Below, in pieces: positions 43,081-54,639 of a DNA stretch of 64,000 nt. The number at the start of each line of letters is the position of its first letter. The stretch's first letter is position 1. The DNA lies in NCBI GenBank assembly GCA_021018995.1, contig CM037587.1, positions 90,579,251-90,643,250 on the forward strand. Reading direction: 5' to 3'. Source of the stretch: Chloranthus sessilifolius. Taxonomy: Eukaryota > Streptophyta > Magnoliopsida > Chloranthales > Chloranthaceae. The position numbers and the translations under genes are program-made. Below the pieces are notes generated by a model. The model did not search any database, had not been told where the DNA came from, and saw nothing but the letters and a program-made list of their open reading frames with translations.

Positions 43081-44801
43081 CACTACCTTCGAAAAATCAA
43101 TAAGTGATATGAACCAGATGATGGAGATCGATTTTCTTTTCAAATTTTCACATAATGGAGCTTGAGATAAATGATGTACCATTAGGCAGTCAATTTATGG
43201 TTCCTTGTGGCATACATCCCAAAAAAGTAATCGAAAGCCATGTGGCACACATCATACTCAAACGTGATTTTCGATCACTTTTTGAGATGCGCTATTTATA
43301 CTATGTGCATTAAAAAAGTGACTATCGGTACACTCATGATCTCAAGATCCATTATGGGTATGATTGGGATGAAAATAATCGTTATTGTCTGATTCAAAAC
43401 AATCAATGAATTTGGCTATGGTGCCCTTCAAAATTTATTTCCAATTCAATCTTCCACACGATGATCTTGAGGTAAATGGTGTATCAGTAGACAGTCAATT
43501 TTTAATCTACGTGACACACATCCCAAAAAAGTAACTGAAAACCATGTGGTAGACGTCATGCTCAAACATGATTTTCGATCAGGTTTTGAAACATGCAACA
43601 CCTGAAATAAAAAATTGATTGTCGGTACACCACCCATGATCTCATACATTGTGGGGAAGACCGGGCGAGAAACGATCTCCATCGTTTGATTCACAACAGT
43701 CAATGGTTTTCGATTATGGTGCCTTCGAAATTCAATGGGTGCAAATAGACTGTTTCTATTATCGTTTTAATCGTTTACACAATGGATCCTTACATCAATG
43801 GTGTATCATCAAAGGCTTAATTTTTTATCCCACCTAACACACATTCCACAAAAGTAACTGAAAATCATGTGGCACATATCATATTCAATCGTTATTTTCA
43901 AACTTTTTATGATGTATACCACATGAGATAAATAATTGATTATCAGTACTCTCATGATCTCACTATCGATTATATAAAAGATTGAGGTGAAAAATGGTCT
44001 CTATCAGATGATTCAAAGCAATTAATGGGTTTCGGCTGTGGTGCCGTTAAAAATTTGGTCACAGTAAATAGAATGCTTCGATTTTCATTTCAATCTTTCA
44101 TCCTAAAAAATAATTGGAAACCATGTGGCACATAGTATCATATCCAATTAAAAATTATAAAAGTGAAAAATAAAAGTTTTTAACCAAATTCGAGGAAAAA
44201 AGTCGTAAAATTCGTATATAGTTTGGGAAATTCGCGAATTATTAAAATTTTTGGATTTTATTCAAAAATTCACGAATAATTCATATATATATATATATAT
44301 TTAAGTCAGCGAATTTGGTCTCTACGGTCGTAAGCAAAGTATTAAGTATTAGAAGATACCGATATATATCGGTTTTTTCACCAATCGATATGTATCGGCC
44401 CTGATATAATATCGGGATCGATCTCGATATCGGCCACATGAAATCAACATGTGACAGTCTGATAGGTGCACTATGATCTCAAGATCTATTGTTGGAAGAT
44501 TGGGATGAAAAATGATCTCCATTATCTGATTCAAGGCAATCAATGATTTATTACCGTGGTTGAAGGAGTGGTTGAAGGAGAATGACATGATAAAGAACTA
44601 GAGAAAATCTGACTTGTCTCTAACTTGACTCAAAGGGTGAACAAGATGAAAGAGAGGCCTGTTAGTGTTTCTTGTTTTGTTGTTAAAGCTGGTTTTGAAT
44701 GTTTATTTTCTTAGATTGCTAAAGTAGATTCAGTAGAGTAGTAAAATATATGGAAGATGATTTCGTCTGCAACACATGATTTTTTAGTTTGATTATTATT
44801 A
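43081..44801. mobile_element. Cluster of decayed foldback MITEs
   Basis: The phrases gatctccatcgtttgattcaaaacaatcaatgg-like, catgatctcaagatccatt and acatcccaaaaaagtaa recur in both orientations at about 43090-43440, 43440-43740, 43740-44060 and 44440-44600. They are related to 41221-41561. They look like several old copies laid side by side; boundaries cannot be set. 44280-44430 contains a TA run and the iterated phrase atatcgg/ccgatat. Confidence 0.6.
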
Positions 44802-45220
44802 GGTTAGAGGTTTTGCAACCCACGATTTGGTTTCTAGACATTATGGTTCCACCGTTAAAATTGCTGAGTGCTTTGAATCAGATGGTGGATATCATTTTTC
44901 ATTTTTTGTCCCAATCTTTCAAACAATATGTCTTGAGATCATGGCCCACCTATCAGATGATTAAATGTTATTCCACTTGGAATACATCCCCAAAGTGACT
45001 TGAGAACTCTTCTCCTAGAACATCATGATCACGATTAGTTTGGGGATGTGTGTCACATAGAATGAACATGTCTGATAAGTGGGATGTGGTCTCAATATCT
45101 ATTGTGTGAAGGATTTGGATGAAAAATGATGTCCATCATCTGATTCAAGTCAATCAACGATTTTAACGGTAGAATCATTAGTTGCGAAGACCAAATCTTC
45201 AGCTGTAAAAACCCGTACAC
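44802..45220. mobile_element. Mutator-like foldback MITE (419 bp, 9-bp duplication)
   Basis: It is flanked by TTATTATTA (44793-44801 and 45221-45229; the right copy runs into a TTA microsatellite, so the duplication could partly reflect the repeat). The arms pair from ggttagaggttttgcaac to the end, including ccgttaaaattgctgag against its inverse near 45160. Confidence 0.75.
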
Positions 45221-45499
45221 TTATTATTATTATTATTATTATTAGTGTTGTTATTATTATGAGGTATGCATGGGAATGCATCCCTAAGCATTGCAGTTAG
45301 TCCAACTAGGAACCATGTGGTACCCATAACGAGGATAGGGTGCTATGACAATTTGGGCAAGATCTATCAAGTACCATACAAAAATAAATTAGAAAAGATA
45401 CTTATCCACCATTTACAATATGTTCAAACGTAAAGAAATCAATGCATCAAGTTGGGTGAGCGTCACCTTAACTTTGACCTATGCATCAAGAAATCAATG

Positions 45500-46274
45500 C
45501 AACCAGTTGGGAAAATTCTAGATTCAACCACCATAGTTTCTCATTTTTCAGTAGTGGATCTCTAGTTTCACCTTTTCCATCACCGACTAGCTTGAAGCCA
45601 AGCCAAGTTAAAAAGTTATAAATACCCCTACGGTATGTAAAAGTGACAAAAACTTGGGTGATTCTAAACATCTTAGCATCAATGGATGCTTTGAATCCAA
45701 GGATGGAGATTGTTTTTCATCCTAATCTTCCACAGAATTAATCATGAGATCATGGGCGTACCATCAGAAGATCCATTTTTGCTCAAAAATGGGGACAAAA
45801 ATGATGGGGAGCATCAACATTCCTTTAGGGGAATGTCAACACTTCACTAGAGGACTGTTAGCACTCTCTTATGGTAGGGTCAACACTCCTCTAGCGCTCC
45901 TTTAGGGGAGTGTCAGTGCTCCTCTAGAGGAGCGTCAACGCTCCTTTAGGGGATTGTCAGCTCTCCCCTGGAGGAGCTTCAACGCTCCTCTATAATGACT
46001 CCATCTTTTTTAGTCAAATGGACCATCTAAAAGTATGCCCATAATCTTAAGATCAATCTTGTCGAAGATTGGGATGAAAAATAATCTCCATCATGGGATT
46101 TAAAGCAATCAATGATACTAAGGCGTTTAGAACCGCCCAAGATAAAAAGCCTATTTTTATCACCTTCTATAGACCTCAAGGGTATTTACAACTTTTTAAC
46201 TTGGCCTGACTTTAAGCTGGTCAGTTATGGAAAAGAGTAATTAGAGGTCCACTGCTAAAAAATGTGAAACATTA
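45500..46274. mobile_element. Large foldback MITE with a minisatellite loop, cut by the Tat element
   Basis: The left arm (from about 45510, with cagtagtggatctctagttt and gccaagttaaaaagtt) pairs with the right arm up to 46270 (aaactttttaacttggcctg and ctaattactc on the minus strand). The right arm stops at 46274 where a Tat LTR starts, so the terminal part is displaced beyond the window. The loop at 45795-46005 holds repeats of gctcctctagaggagcgtca and ctcctttaggggagtgtcag. Confidence 0.75.
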
Positions 46275-46334
46275 TGTAGACACCCCCATTTTTCCCTCTC
46301 AGAATATACAAATCTGTTCGGTCAACCTTTGACC

Positions 46335-46830
46335 TCATAACTCTAATGTGAGACCATATACTAAAACAATAGTATATGGCTGGACACAGGCTGAAATAAT
46401 ATCTCTGTGGCTCAGGTCCCATGACCCTAACGTAGAGACCATGCACTGAAACAATAGTACACTGAACACAGGCTGAAACAATAGCTCTATGGCTCAGATC
46501 CCAAAGTAGGGAGACTATATACTGAAATAATAGTATATAGTCGGAATGCAGACTAAAATAATAGTCTCGCATTTCAGACCCCTAACCCTAATGTGGGACC
46601 ATATACTGAAATAATAGTATATGGCTGAACACAGGGTGAATCAATAGCTCTGTGGCTCAGGCCCCATGACCCTAATGTAGGGACCATGTACTGAAGCAAT
46701 ATTACATAACTGAACGCAGGCTGAAACAATAGCTCTGTGGCTCAGATCCCAACATAGGGAGACTATATACTGAAATAATAGTATATAGTCAAAATGCAAA
46801 CTGAAATAATAGTATCGTATTTTAGACCCT
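46335..46830 (+). repeat. About 247-bp tandem repeat with nested short repeats in Tat U3
   Basis: ctaatgtgagaccatatact at about 46343 recurs as ctaatgtgggaccatatact at about 46590. Inside each unit actgaaataatagtatat and its inverse-like partner, together with gctgaaacaatagctctgtg, recur every 70-80 bp. A 105-codon minus frame here is only a repeat artefact. Confidence 0.75.
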
Positions 46831-46844
46831 ACCCGGACCCGGAT

Positions 46845-47280
46845 AGCCCTGAATTACGCGCCTAAAACCACACGCACAATTCGATTACACGCCAAACCAC
46901 ATGCGTGCAATCAGTCCCTTTTTAGACTAGACTCCTCTTCCCAGACCATTTCGAGACTCGATTATGCGCCTGACATGAGATGCGTGATCGGATTGAGCGC
47001 CCCACCACCGGCACGCAATTGGCCTACACTCGACCTAGTCTTACCATCCTTGACCCCCAAGCTTTCCCGATCAAGCTCTTCAAATGAGACGCTTAATCAG
47101 ATTGTGCACTCCATACTGGGCGTGCAATTAGTTCTAACGTAATTAGAACTAGGAAACTCACTGAGCAAGTCAGCCGGTCGCTCACTAAGTCGGTGACCGA
47201 CTCAAAGCGATTGAGCACTGAAAAACAGGCGTGCAATCCACTTATACTCCTGAAACAGGGCGCTTAATTGGAGAAAAACC
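46845..47280 (+). repeat. CpG word cluster in the plus-strand Tat LTR
   Basis: gcgtgcaat, cacgcgcct/acacgcc, attgagcgc and related CpG words recur about a dozen times immediately upstream of the TATA box. They are less strictly palindromic than in the other families. Confidence 0.55.
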
Positions 47281-47288
47281 TATAAAAG
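47281..47288 (+). promoter_or_regulatory. TATA box of the plus-strand Tat LTR
   Basis: TATAAAAG, followed by a T-run and a purine-rich leader. Confidence 0.6.
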
Positions 47289-48975
47289 ATTTTTTTTCTA
47301 ATTTTCCCGGGGAGAGGCTGGAATTTTAGGAGAATGGAATTTTTTTGGGATTTCGAAACGAGAGAACTCCGAGAACAAACTCATAGAGGAACATAGCCAT
47401 GATTTCGAGATTCAAGCTTTGAATCTTCGGGATTTCTCTCCGCAGCCTCGACCTTAGGTAAGAATTTAATTTTTAATTTCTAACTGTAGTTCTTAGTTCT
47501 TAGACTTAGGATTTTTCTTAGTTTTAATTATTAATATTAATTTAGTCTTAGACCGTAGCACCCTTTTTCGAACCGTAATTTTAATATCCGGTTCTAGTTC
47601 TCAGTTTCTAAAACCAGTCCTTAACATAATGGCCCAATTCACCAACCATAGACCTTAATTCTGTTCTAAAATTTTAATCTCCAATCCTATCATTAATCTC
47701 TGGTTTTAATTCATAGTTTCTAGAACCAGTCCGTAATTATACGGCCTGATTTTCTGATTTCAGACTCGAATTCAGTCCTCAAATTTTAAACTTCTAGTCT
47801 TAATTCCTTAATTTAATATTTCTAAAATCCCAAATATTAGTTTAGTCTCCTATAATCCTAGTTTCATAATTTAATTCATAATTATAATCCCGAAAGCGAC
47901 TTCAAAAATCCAAAAATACTATTTTATAATCTAAAAATTCAATTTATCCTTAATCTTAGCCACCCGATTTGCCCAAGGAGCTTACGGAGGGTACTCGGGA
48001 ATGTGGCCAATCCTCCTTAGCATAGTGGGCATAAAACCCTTTTTTTAAAGATTATTTTATTGCTTTAATTAGAATTAGAAAATCAAGTCCATAATTTTCT
48101 TAGATTTTTAGTATAATTAATTTACATGCTTTATTTTAATTAGATCCTTAGAATAATTGCTTTGATTAGAATTCTAATAAAGTTAGTTCCTCTATTTTAA
48201 TTAGATAATTCTAGCATAGTTAATTCGTTGCTTGATTAGATTTCAGTATAGTTAATTCCTTTTTTTTTCTTAATCAGAGTTTTAGTATAATTAATTCATT
48301 GCTTTGATTCTAATTTTAGAAAAAAATCAGTTCCTTTATTTTAATTGGATTTTAGTAAAGTTAATTCGCTTGCTTTAATTACAACATTAGTAAAAATCAG
48401 TTTTCTACTTCAATTAGAATTGCAGTAGGACTAGTATACTTGCTTTACTTAGAATTTCAGTACAATAAACATGCTTGATTTAATTAGAGTATCATTAAAA
48501 TTAACATATTGACATTCCTAGTATAATTAGGAGACTGATATTAATTGGACTTCTAGTAGTATTAAGACACGAAATTAATTAGAATTCTAATAGTATTAGG
48601 AAACTAAATTAATTAGACTCCTAATAGAAATATAATATTAGATCAAATCACTATAATAAACCCACACCACTAGACTCACAATGGAATTAGAAAATCTCAA
48701 CCGATTCGAATTACAATAATAACAGGAAAGAAAAAAAAAACTGAACTATCTAAACTATAAGGAAGAGCCATAACTGCTGACGTTCGCAGGCGGACGATTC
48801 AGTAAAGAAGCGACCCACATGTTCTCTAAAGCGTGATCACTGACGTATTGTAGCGTCGTTAAATATCTGCAGCTGGTGATCGCAACAAACTAGGAACCTT
48901 CCTAGAAATCTCCTTTTTGTATTTCATTTCTAACATTTCAAACGCCGCATCGCTAGAGTCCACTTGGACAGAATT

Positions 48976-48998
48976 TGGCCACTGATTCAACGGGGACC
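48976..48998 (+). other. Degenerate Tat-type primer binding site
   Basis: TGGCCACTGATTCAACGGGG keeps the TGGC-ACT start and GGGGAC-C end of the Tat primer site seen at 4679-4696, but the centre differs. It lies 5 nt after a CA dinucleotide LTR end. 48999-49650 is leader without a clear gene. Confidence 0.5.
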
Positions 48999-49659
48999 GA
49001 GAGGAACCTAGAAAAAGCGCGCACCAACAGACTGGCAATCACGATGGGACCTTTTTTGTTGAACTCTTTCCTTTTTTTAGATAGGTAGTTTTTAGTTCGT
49101 TTTCCTGTTTTACTTTCCATCGCGCCATTTCAAATCCCTTTAGGTAGATGAGTCTTCGTCAAAGACTCGAGATGTCTGGCATATGAAGAGTGAGTTTAGG
49201 AGACCCACAATTGTGGGGATATCATAATAACCCCATGTACGAAGAAGAATAACTTTACAATTCCAGCCTACGACAACCCGAGATTAACATGGTTGGTAAA
49301 CAAGAGAATTCCTTCTCTACCCCCACACCGGGAATAATCATAATCGGAGAGATGGTAATACTAGACAAAACCTTATTGCTCAATAAATCGTAGAGGTCAG
49401 TATTCAGAGAATACAAAGAGGAGATGATGACTTTGAGAAATTGCTCTGAGGATTGGCTGTCGCATATGAGACCATTAGGTCACGACAATTTTCAAAAGAC
49501 CAAGAACGACATGAAAGGCCACCACCTACCCTGAGCACGGTGTCAGCCCGCGTCACACTATTGAGATAACCTGCTCACACATTCTTCACCGATGACTCTC
49601 TAGACAAGGTTTGCTCACGGGTTTCTCTAAAAGACAACACTATAAAAATTGAAGATCTC

Positions 49660-51033
49660 CCTAAAATGCTCGATGAGTACATGGCCAAGAGGGAATGCCC
49701 TGGTCACTCATTTGGATTCGACAAATTCTATAGGGATATTGAATTTAACTTACCAATAGGATTTAAACCGTCAAAATTTACCAAATACAAAGGCACAGGA
49801 AATCCAAACCATCACTTGGCCCTCTTTTATAACGATTGTCGACCCATATGTGATAATCAAGGACTTCTCATTCACTATTTCCAACGCTCATTAGAAGAAG
49901 AAGCTCTAGATTGGTTCGCAGGACTACCGCTCTATAAGATAGAAATATTCGATGAATTAGTCAGTCAATTCCTAAAACAATACAAGCACTTAATCTAAGA
50001 GATAGTCATTCTTAGTGATCTGATGATGGCCAAGCAAGGACCCGATGAAGAATTTACTGACTTCATCGCCAGATGGAGAAAACTTGCCGCTAGGACCGGC
50101 ACTTTAATAAAAGAAAAAGACTCGGTTGACATCATCATCGAAAACACTAGGGAACCATTAAAGAGCATGTTTGTCATGAGTGATTGCCCCGACTTCACTG
50201 CCTCCACTCCCGAGCATCCCGACTAGCACGATACATTAAAAGTGGAGACCTCATCCTATCCATAGTTACGTCGAAAGTAGGCTCTTCAAGTGAATCAAAG
50301 TAAAAAAATAACAAGAAAGCCTCAGGAATCGAACAGGTTTAACACCGTTGTCAACCAAGGATAGAATTCTGGGAAGGAAAACTTCCAACCGTGAAATTTC
50401 GAGCGAAATCAAAATCAATAAGGGTACATGAACCAAAACCAAGGCGCTAATCAACATAGATATGCAAACCAAAACCAAGGCCAAAACCAGAATCAGGGCC
50501 AGTACCAGAGTAGAAAGCAATATCCCAACACCTACCAGAACCAAAATGCAACATAGAATCGATCGACCCACGCGCCGAACTACAATAACATACCTCCACG
50601 GTAAAACTTTAACCCAGCTAAAGGCCCTTACCAGTCGAGGCGGGAACACTATCCCCCCATACCTGAAATGATCCCCAACATCTTTCATCTCCTTAAGACT
50701 CAGAATCTCCTCCGATTCCCGCAAGAAAGACCTCGACCCTGGCCGACCAACCTAGATTATAGTAAATACTACGCATTCCATCGATACGTGGGACATAACT
50801 TAGAAGATTGTTGGGTCCTCCAGGATGTAATCTATGACATAAATGACCAAAATCAAATCAACAAGGAAGCACTTAGGAATCCTAACCCTAGAAAAAACCA
50901 ACCCCAACAAAATTTAGGGATCATTAATAACCCCATGCCTAACCACAACCAAGCAACAACAGCCCAGGTCACTACCGTGGATATTTTCGGGCAATCTCCC
51001 TTCCATCCCTCTACCTTAATCACTCACTTCTAA
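49660..51033 (+). pseudogene. Tat gag (plus-strand element)
   Basis: The capsid-like core reads LPIGFKPSKFTKYKGTGNPN, then FQRSLEEEALDWFAGLP and QFLKQYKHLI. A TAA at 49996-49998 interrupts, and the same frame goes on with GPDEEFTDFIARWRKLAART. After a glutamine/asparagine-rich, frame-damaged section (50270-50660), the knuckle region KYYAFHRYVGHNLEDC is seen at 50770-50815. Its first cysteine is replaced by tyrosine, as in the minus-strand Tat element. The tail is Asn/Gln/Pro-rich. Confidence 0.8.
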
Positions 51034-51923
51034 CCTTCCGACACTTTTACTACCCCTATGAGAATTCCTTTACCCCCGCATCCCTCGGCCTTGATCACTC
51101 GAATCGCCCAACCGAGCCCGCCTCCTCACCCGAAATTCACTCAGATACAAGTCCACTCCTTTAGGGTCTGGAGACCATTCCTCCATAGTTACCCACCAGA
51201 ACCTTCAACTCCTTTGCATCCTGAGCTAACACCATTGCCACTCCCTTCATCTGATTCTGAGCCTGAGTATGGAGACCATGTTCTTCAAACTACAGCACAA
51301 ATTACCACATGGGTAGAAAGTGTTACCCAAAAGACTCTGAACCTAGATAAGGAAGCAAAGACTGAGTGTTTGCTAAACATAGAAGAGAGTGAGCGAGAAT
51401 AATATCTCGAACCATGCGAGACACTAGTCTCTGCTTTCCTAGAAGAAGAGGATTACACACAGTACCTCCCACCTCGAATTTCACTCACTTCACAAAAACA
51501 TCGACATCGAGCCACACCGGGTTCGGTCAACAACCGACTTGCCCGATTCTTAAATCAGGAACCAATTACCCACCTTCGCCTTTCCCTCGAAATAAGGATT
51601 TCACAAATGCACAACCACCAAAGGGGAACGTGAGAAAAAGAGAAGCTAACTTGCTGCCCTTGCCTCACATTATCCCTCCACCAATCCCTACACCTCAACC
51701 ACTCTAACCACTTGCACCCAAGGCTCATCTGTCGGGCAAAGAAATGGCACTCGAGCTAGGGCAAGAATATGACCTTCTCTGGCATCTTCAAAGGATCTCA
51801 ACCCAGATATCTATACTAGAACTCATCAAGAAATCGCCTGACCCTCACCGGTTGTTTATAAGGACACTTGAAGATACACAAGTGGATGAGGACACAACAT
51901 TAGATGAGCTACATTAAATCGCC
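51034..51923 (+). pseudogene. Gag-protease linker of the Tat element
   Basis: Pro/His/Thr-rich open pieces (51058-51402, 51414-51707) are in different frames, with acidic and Pro-rich stretches but no domain. This corresponds to the variable linker of Tat elements. Confidence 0.45.
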
Positions 51924-52439
51924 TTGGTCATGGCACAACCCCCGACGCTCACTTTCACAGACGTAGACATGCCTAAAGAGTCACTTCGCGAAAGCGCAGC
52001 TCCCATATACCTTACAGTCATAATCAGAGGATTCTCCGTACCCCACGCATTGATTGATACAAGAGCAGAGCTTAATATCTACCCAATCACAATATTAAAG
52101 ACACTCGAATATACAGAGCAGGATGTCAGACCCTCCGCACTATCACTTATAGCTTATGATGGCTTGCGTCATTTTGTCAAAGGAACTATCAAACTCCAGG
52201 TTCGCCTTGGACCTGTAACGAAATATGTCACTTTCCATATTTTTGAATCTACTAGTACGTATAATCTTATCTTAGGAAGAAAATGGTTAGAGTCAATGAA
52301 AGCCGTCGCATCCACATACCATCAATGCGTTAAATTTTCGTACGAGGACTCCATCGTCCGTATATATGCTGATGCACCCGTCCAGGAGATGGATACTGAT
52401 TACGCTGCGAGTATTCTGACAACCATGATTTTGTATTAA
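51924..52439 (+). pseudogene. Tat retropepsin with altered active site
   Basis: 171 codons are open. The usual lead-in (DVDMPKESLRESAAPIYLTV) is followed by the active-site loop ALIDTRAELNIYP. Where the family has D-[TN]-G-[SA], this copy reads D-T-R-A, so the catalytic glycine is lost. The C-terminal NLILGRKWLESMKAVASTYH is the conserved protease end (usual GRPWI). The fold is otherwise full length. Confidence 0.82.
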
Positions 52440-52543
52440 ACACGGGCCATATTCAAAAGGCCCAAATCCCTGATGAGACAACCATTACGGAAGTCTATCC
52501 CCTTACCCCTCCTAGTTCTCTCTTAACGCGTCAACAAAAATTA

Positions 52544-53011
52544 ATGAGAAAAGAGGTTGGCCCAAACCTCGCCAAACTCTATGGCATTAACCCTACTGCG
52601 ACAAAAGGGTGGGACCTTATGTATCAGCTCGGGTACATCCCCCACCCCGGACTTGGTAAAAACAAGCAAGGTAGCGTCGGACCCATTGTCTCAACAAAAA
52701 TATGCAAGCACATAGGGTTAGGTTACCAATTGGATGGCCCGCAAGCCGATTTGTTCCCCACCCCACCGAAATGGTCTCTATATGACCACTTCGTCTATGG
52801 GACTATCGAGAAAGCGGATGTACCAAAGCATAAGGAAGTGTCCTTCACTAAATCCCAAGAAGCGGAAATCAAACGAATGGTTGAAGCCTTCAACTATTTG
52901 ACAAATCTAAACAATGATATTAATGAATCGCTCGAGAGAGTCAAATCCTTGTTTGACACTAAGGAGCTTACCGAAGAGAGAAAGGGAGAACCTCCTAAAC
53001 TCGAGCCGTAA
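52544..53011 (+). pseudogene. G-patch-like segment between protease and RT
   Basis: 155 codons. Residues about 22-46 read GWDLMYQLGYIPHPGLGKNK followed by QG, matching the G-patch signature (hydrophobic-x-x-x-G-(Y/W)-x-x-G-x-G-L-G). This glycine-rich RNA-binding motif is known from Tat and some betaretroviral proteases. The rest is acidic and lysine-rich and resembles the family's pre-RT linker. Confidence 0.7.
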
Positions 53012-54639
53012 GTAGAAGATTAGAAATCCACTGATGATGAAGATTCCCACATAGCCACCTTGTAAGATAGTGAAGAGAACTTACGCTTAACATGGGAAGG
53101 AGATGACACCCCACAAGAGGATTTTAACTAGCATAGCATCTGCCTCGGCCTTGGCCTTGGCCTTGGAGGATGGGAGTGCCCGTGGGACTCCCCGTGTATC
53201 GCTCATCCATACCAACCCCGTTGTAGGGCATGCACCAACATATTGGAATGCTTTGCTAGCTGGGACCGATATTCTGCAACGATAGAATCGAATGACTCTA
53301 ACCTTATAACAACGAAGCAAGTAATGACCCAGCAACTCAGCTACTGACACAAGAAGCAGAAAATCTCAACAGTCATCTGGTTGACCCAGGGGGAAACACC
53401 CGCATCGCCCTCGTTGAGTTTGAAGAGGAACTTGAACTAGACACTCCTCCATCCTCAGACACGCCACAACTCCAAATATTTTGGAAATATCTCGAGGAAG
53501 AATGGAAACTCCCTCTGAGTGATGACGAAGACTACTGGATAGACCTCCCTATACTAAAGCTAGCGGAGCAGGCTAACCTAGGACTTTAAGCACTGTTAGA
53601 TCAAGAAGATGAGTTTAATACCAGCCTCGACTCCAACCCAAAAGGATGGGAATGCCCTTGGGATCTCCCTGCATTTCTCACTATTACCAGCCTCACTGTC
53701 GAGCATGCGTGCTCATCCTAACATACTATGAAGTTCAAGGGAAAGAGCTGGCTATCCCTGGGGATCCCTTAGGAGATCACCCTCGACAGGAAGAGCAACC
53801 ACATTATAACTCAGAGGATGATAGTTTGATTGATTACGATCTCCAAAGCTTCTTCCATGATAAGGCAATCAATGTGATAGAGGAAATCCAAACGTCAATA
53901 CCGTTGTCATCGGTGTCGCTTATTCAAAAGACCTCATCAGCTGAGGACTCCAAAAAAAAAAAGTCAAATTTAGAACAAGTCAACACTTCCCGAAGAATTG
54001 CTCGAACGACTCCAGCACCCGTCTCGCTCCCTTAATTAGAGGAAGCAACTCTCCCGACAGCTCTTCAGGCGATCGACCCTATATCATATCTACTATCGAA
54101 AATAAAAAAAATAGAAAAAGAGGAAAACCCTAAAATCTAAAAATACAAAATCCAAAAAAAATCAGAAGACCCCAGAAAAGAAAGGGAACCCTTCATTTCG
54201 AATCGAGTTTGTGACCAACAAGGAGACTTTCCTCCTAAGACTACTATCCCATCTCCCATACGAGGATGCAAGGCATCCACGCTAAACAACAAGCCAGTGA
54301 TCATCCCAGATAAGATACTTCATGACTTTGAGAAAATGATCAATAGTCTTGACCTTCTCCTTACCAAAGATCTCTCAGTCATAAATTATACTGATGAAGG
54401 GTTACCTTTCACAAAATCGAATCCCCAGTGTAACAATTTTGTAGTATATGAGCTTACCGAAGATGAAGAAGGAACACCGATCGCTGAAGAGGCACCAGAC
54501 TTCCAACGGGATATCAAGTATTTCGATGAGCAAACTCAAGCTGTCGCGGATCCTACAGAAGAAATTAACTTTGGCACTGAAGAGAAACCCAAGAAGCTAC
54601 TAATTAGCGCAATGCTTAATTCTAAGGAACGTCAACAAA
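53012..54639 (+). pseudogene. Tat protease-RT linker, frame-damaged, with a repeated module
   Basis: Several open pieces (53646-54035, 54297-54647) are rich in Asp/Glu. A module starting ggatgggagtgcccgtggga at 53168 recurs as ggatgggaatgcccttggga at 53645, encoding the same short Trp/Cys/Pro-rich segment (WECPWD...). The function of this linker is unknown. Confidence 0.5.

Larger units (their letters stand above)
46275..48970 (+). repeat. 5' LTR of the plus-strand Tat element
   Basis: TGTAGACACC...CACTTGGACA, about 2.7 kb. The right edge is inferred from the primer-like site six bases on. It contains a U3 tandem repeat, CpG words (46850-47280), a TATA box (47281), a possible splice donor AG/GTAAGA near 47456 and an AT-rich stretch with iterated ttttagtataattaattc phrases (48050-48650). 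Confidence 0.65.

Noticed and set aside
44340-44430. Iterated atatcgg/ccgatat as an LTR word cluster
   Set aside because: It is only four short copies beside a TA run. No LTR boundaries were found around it.
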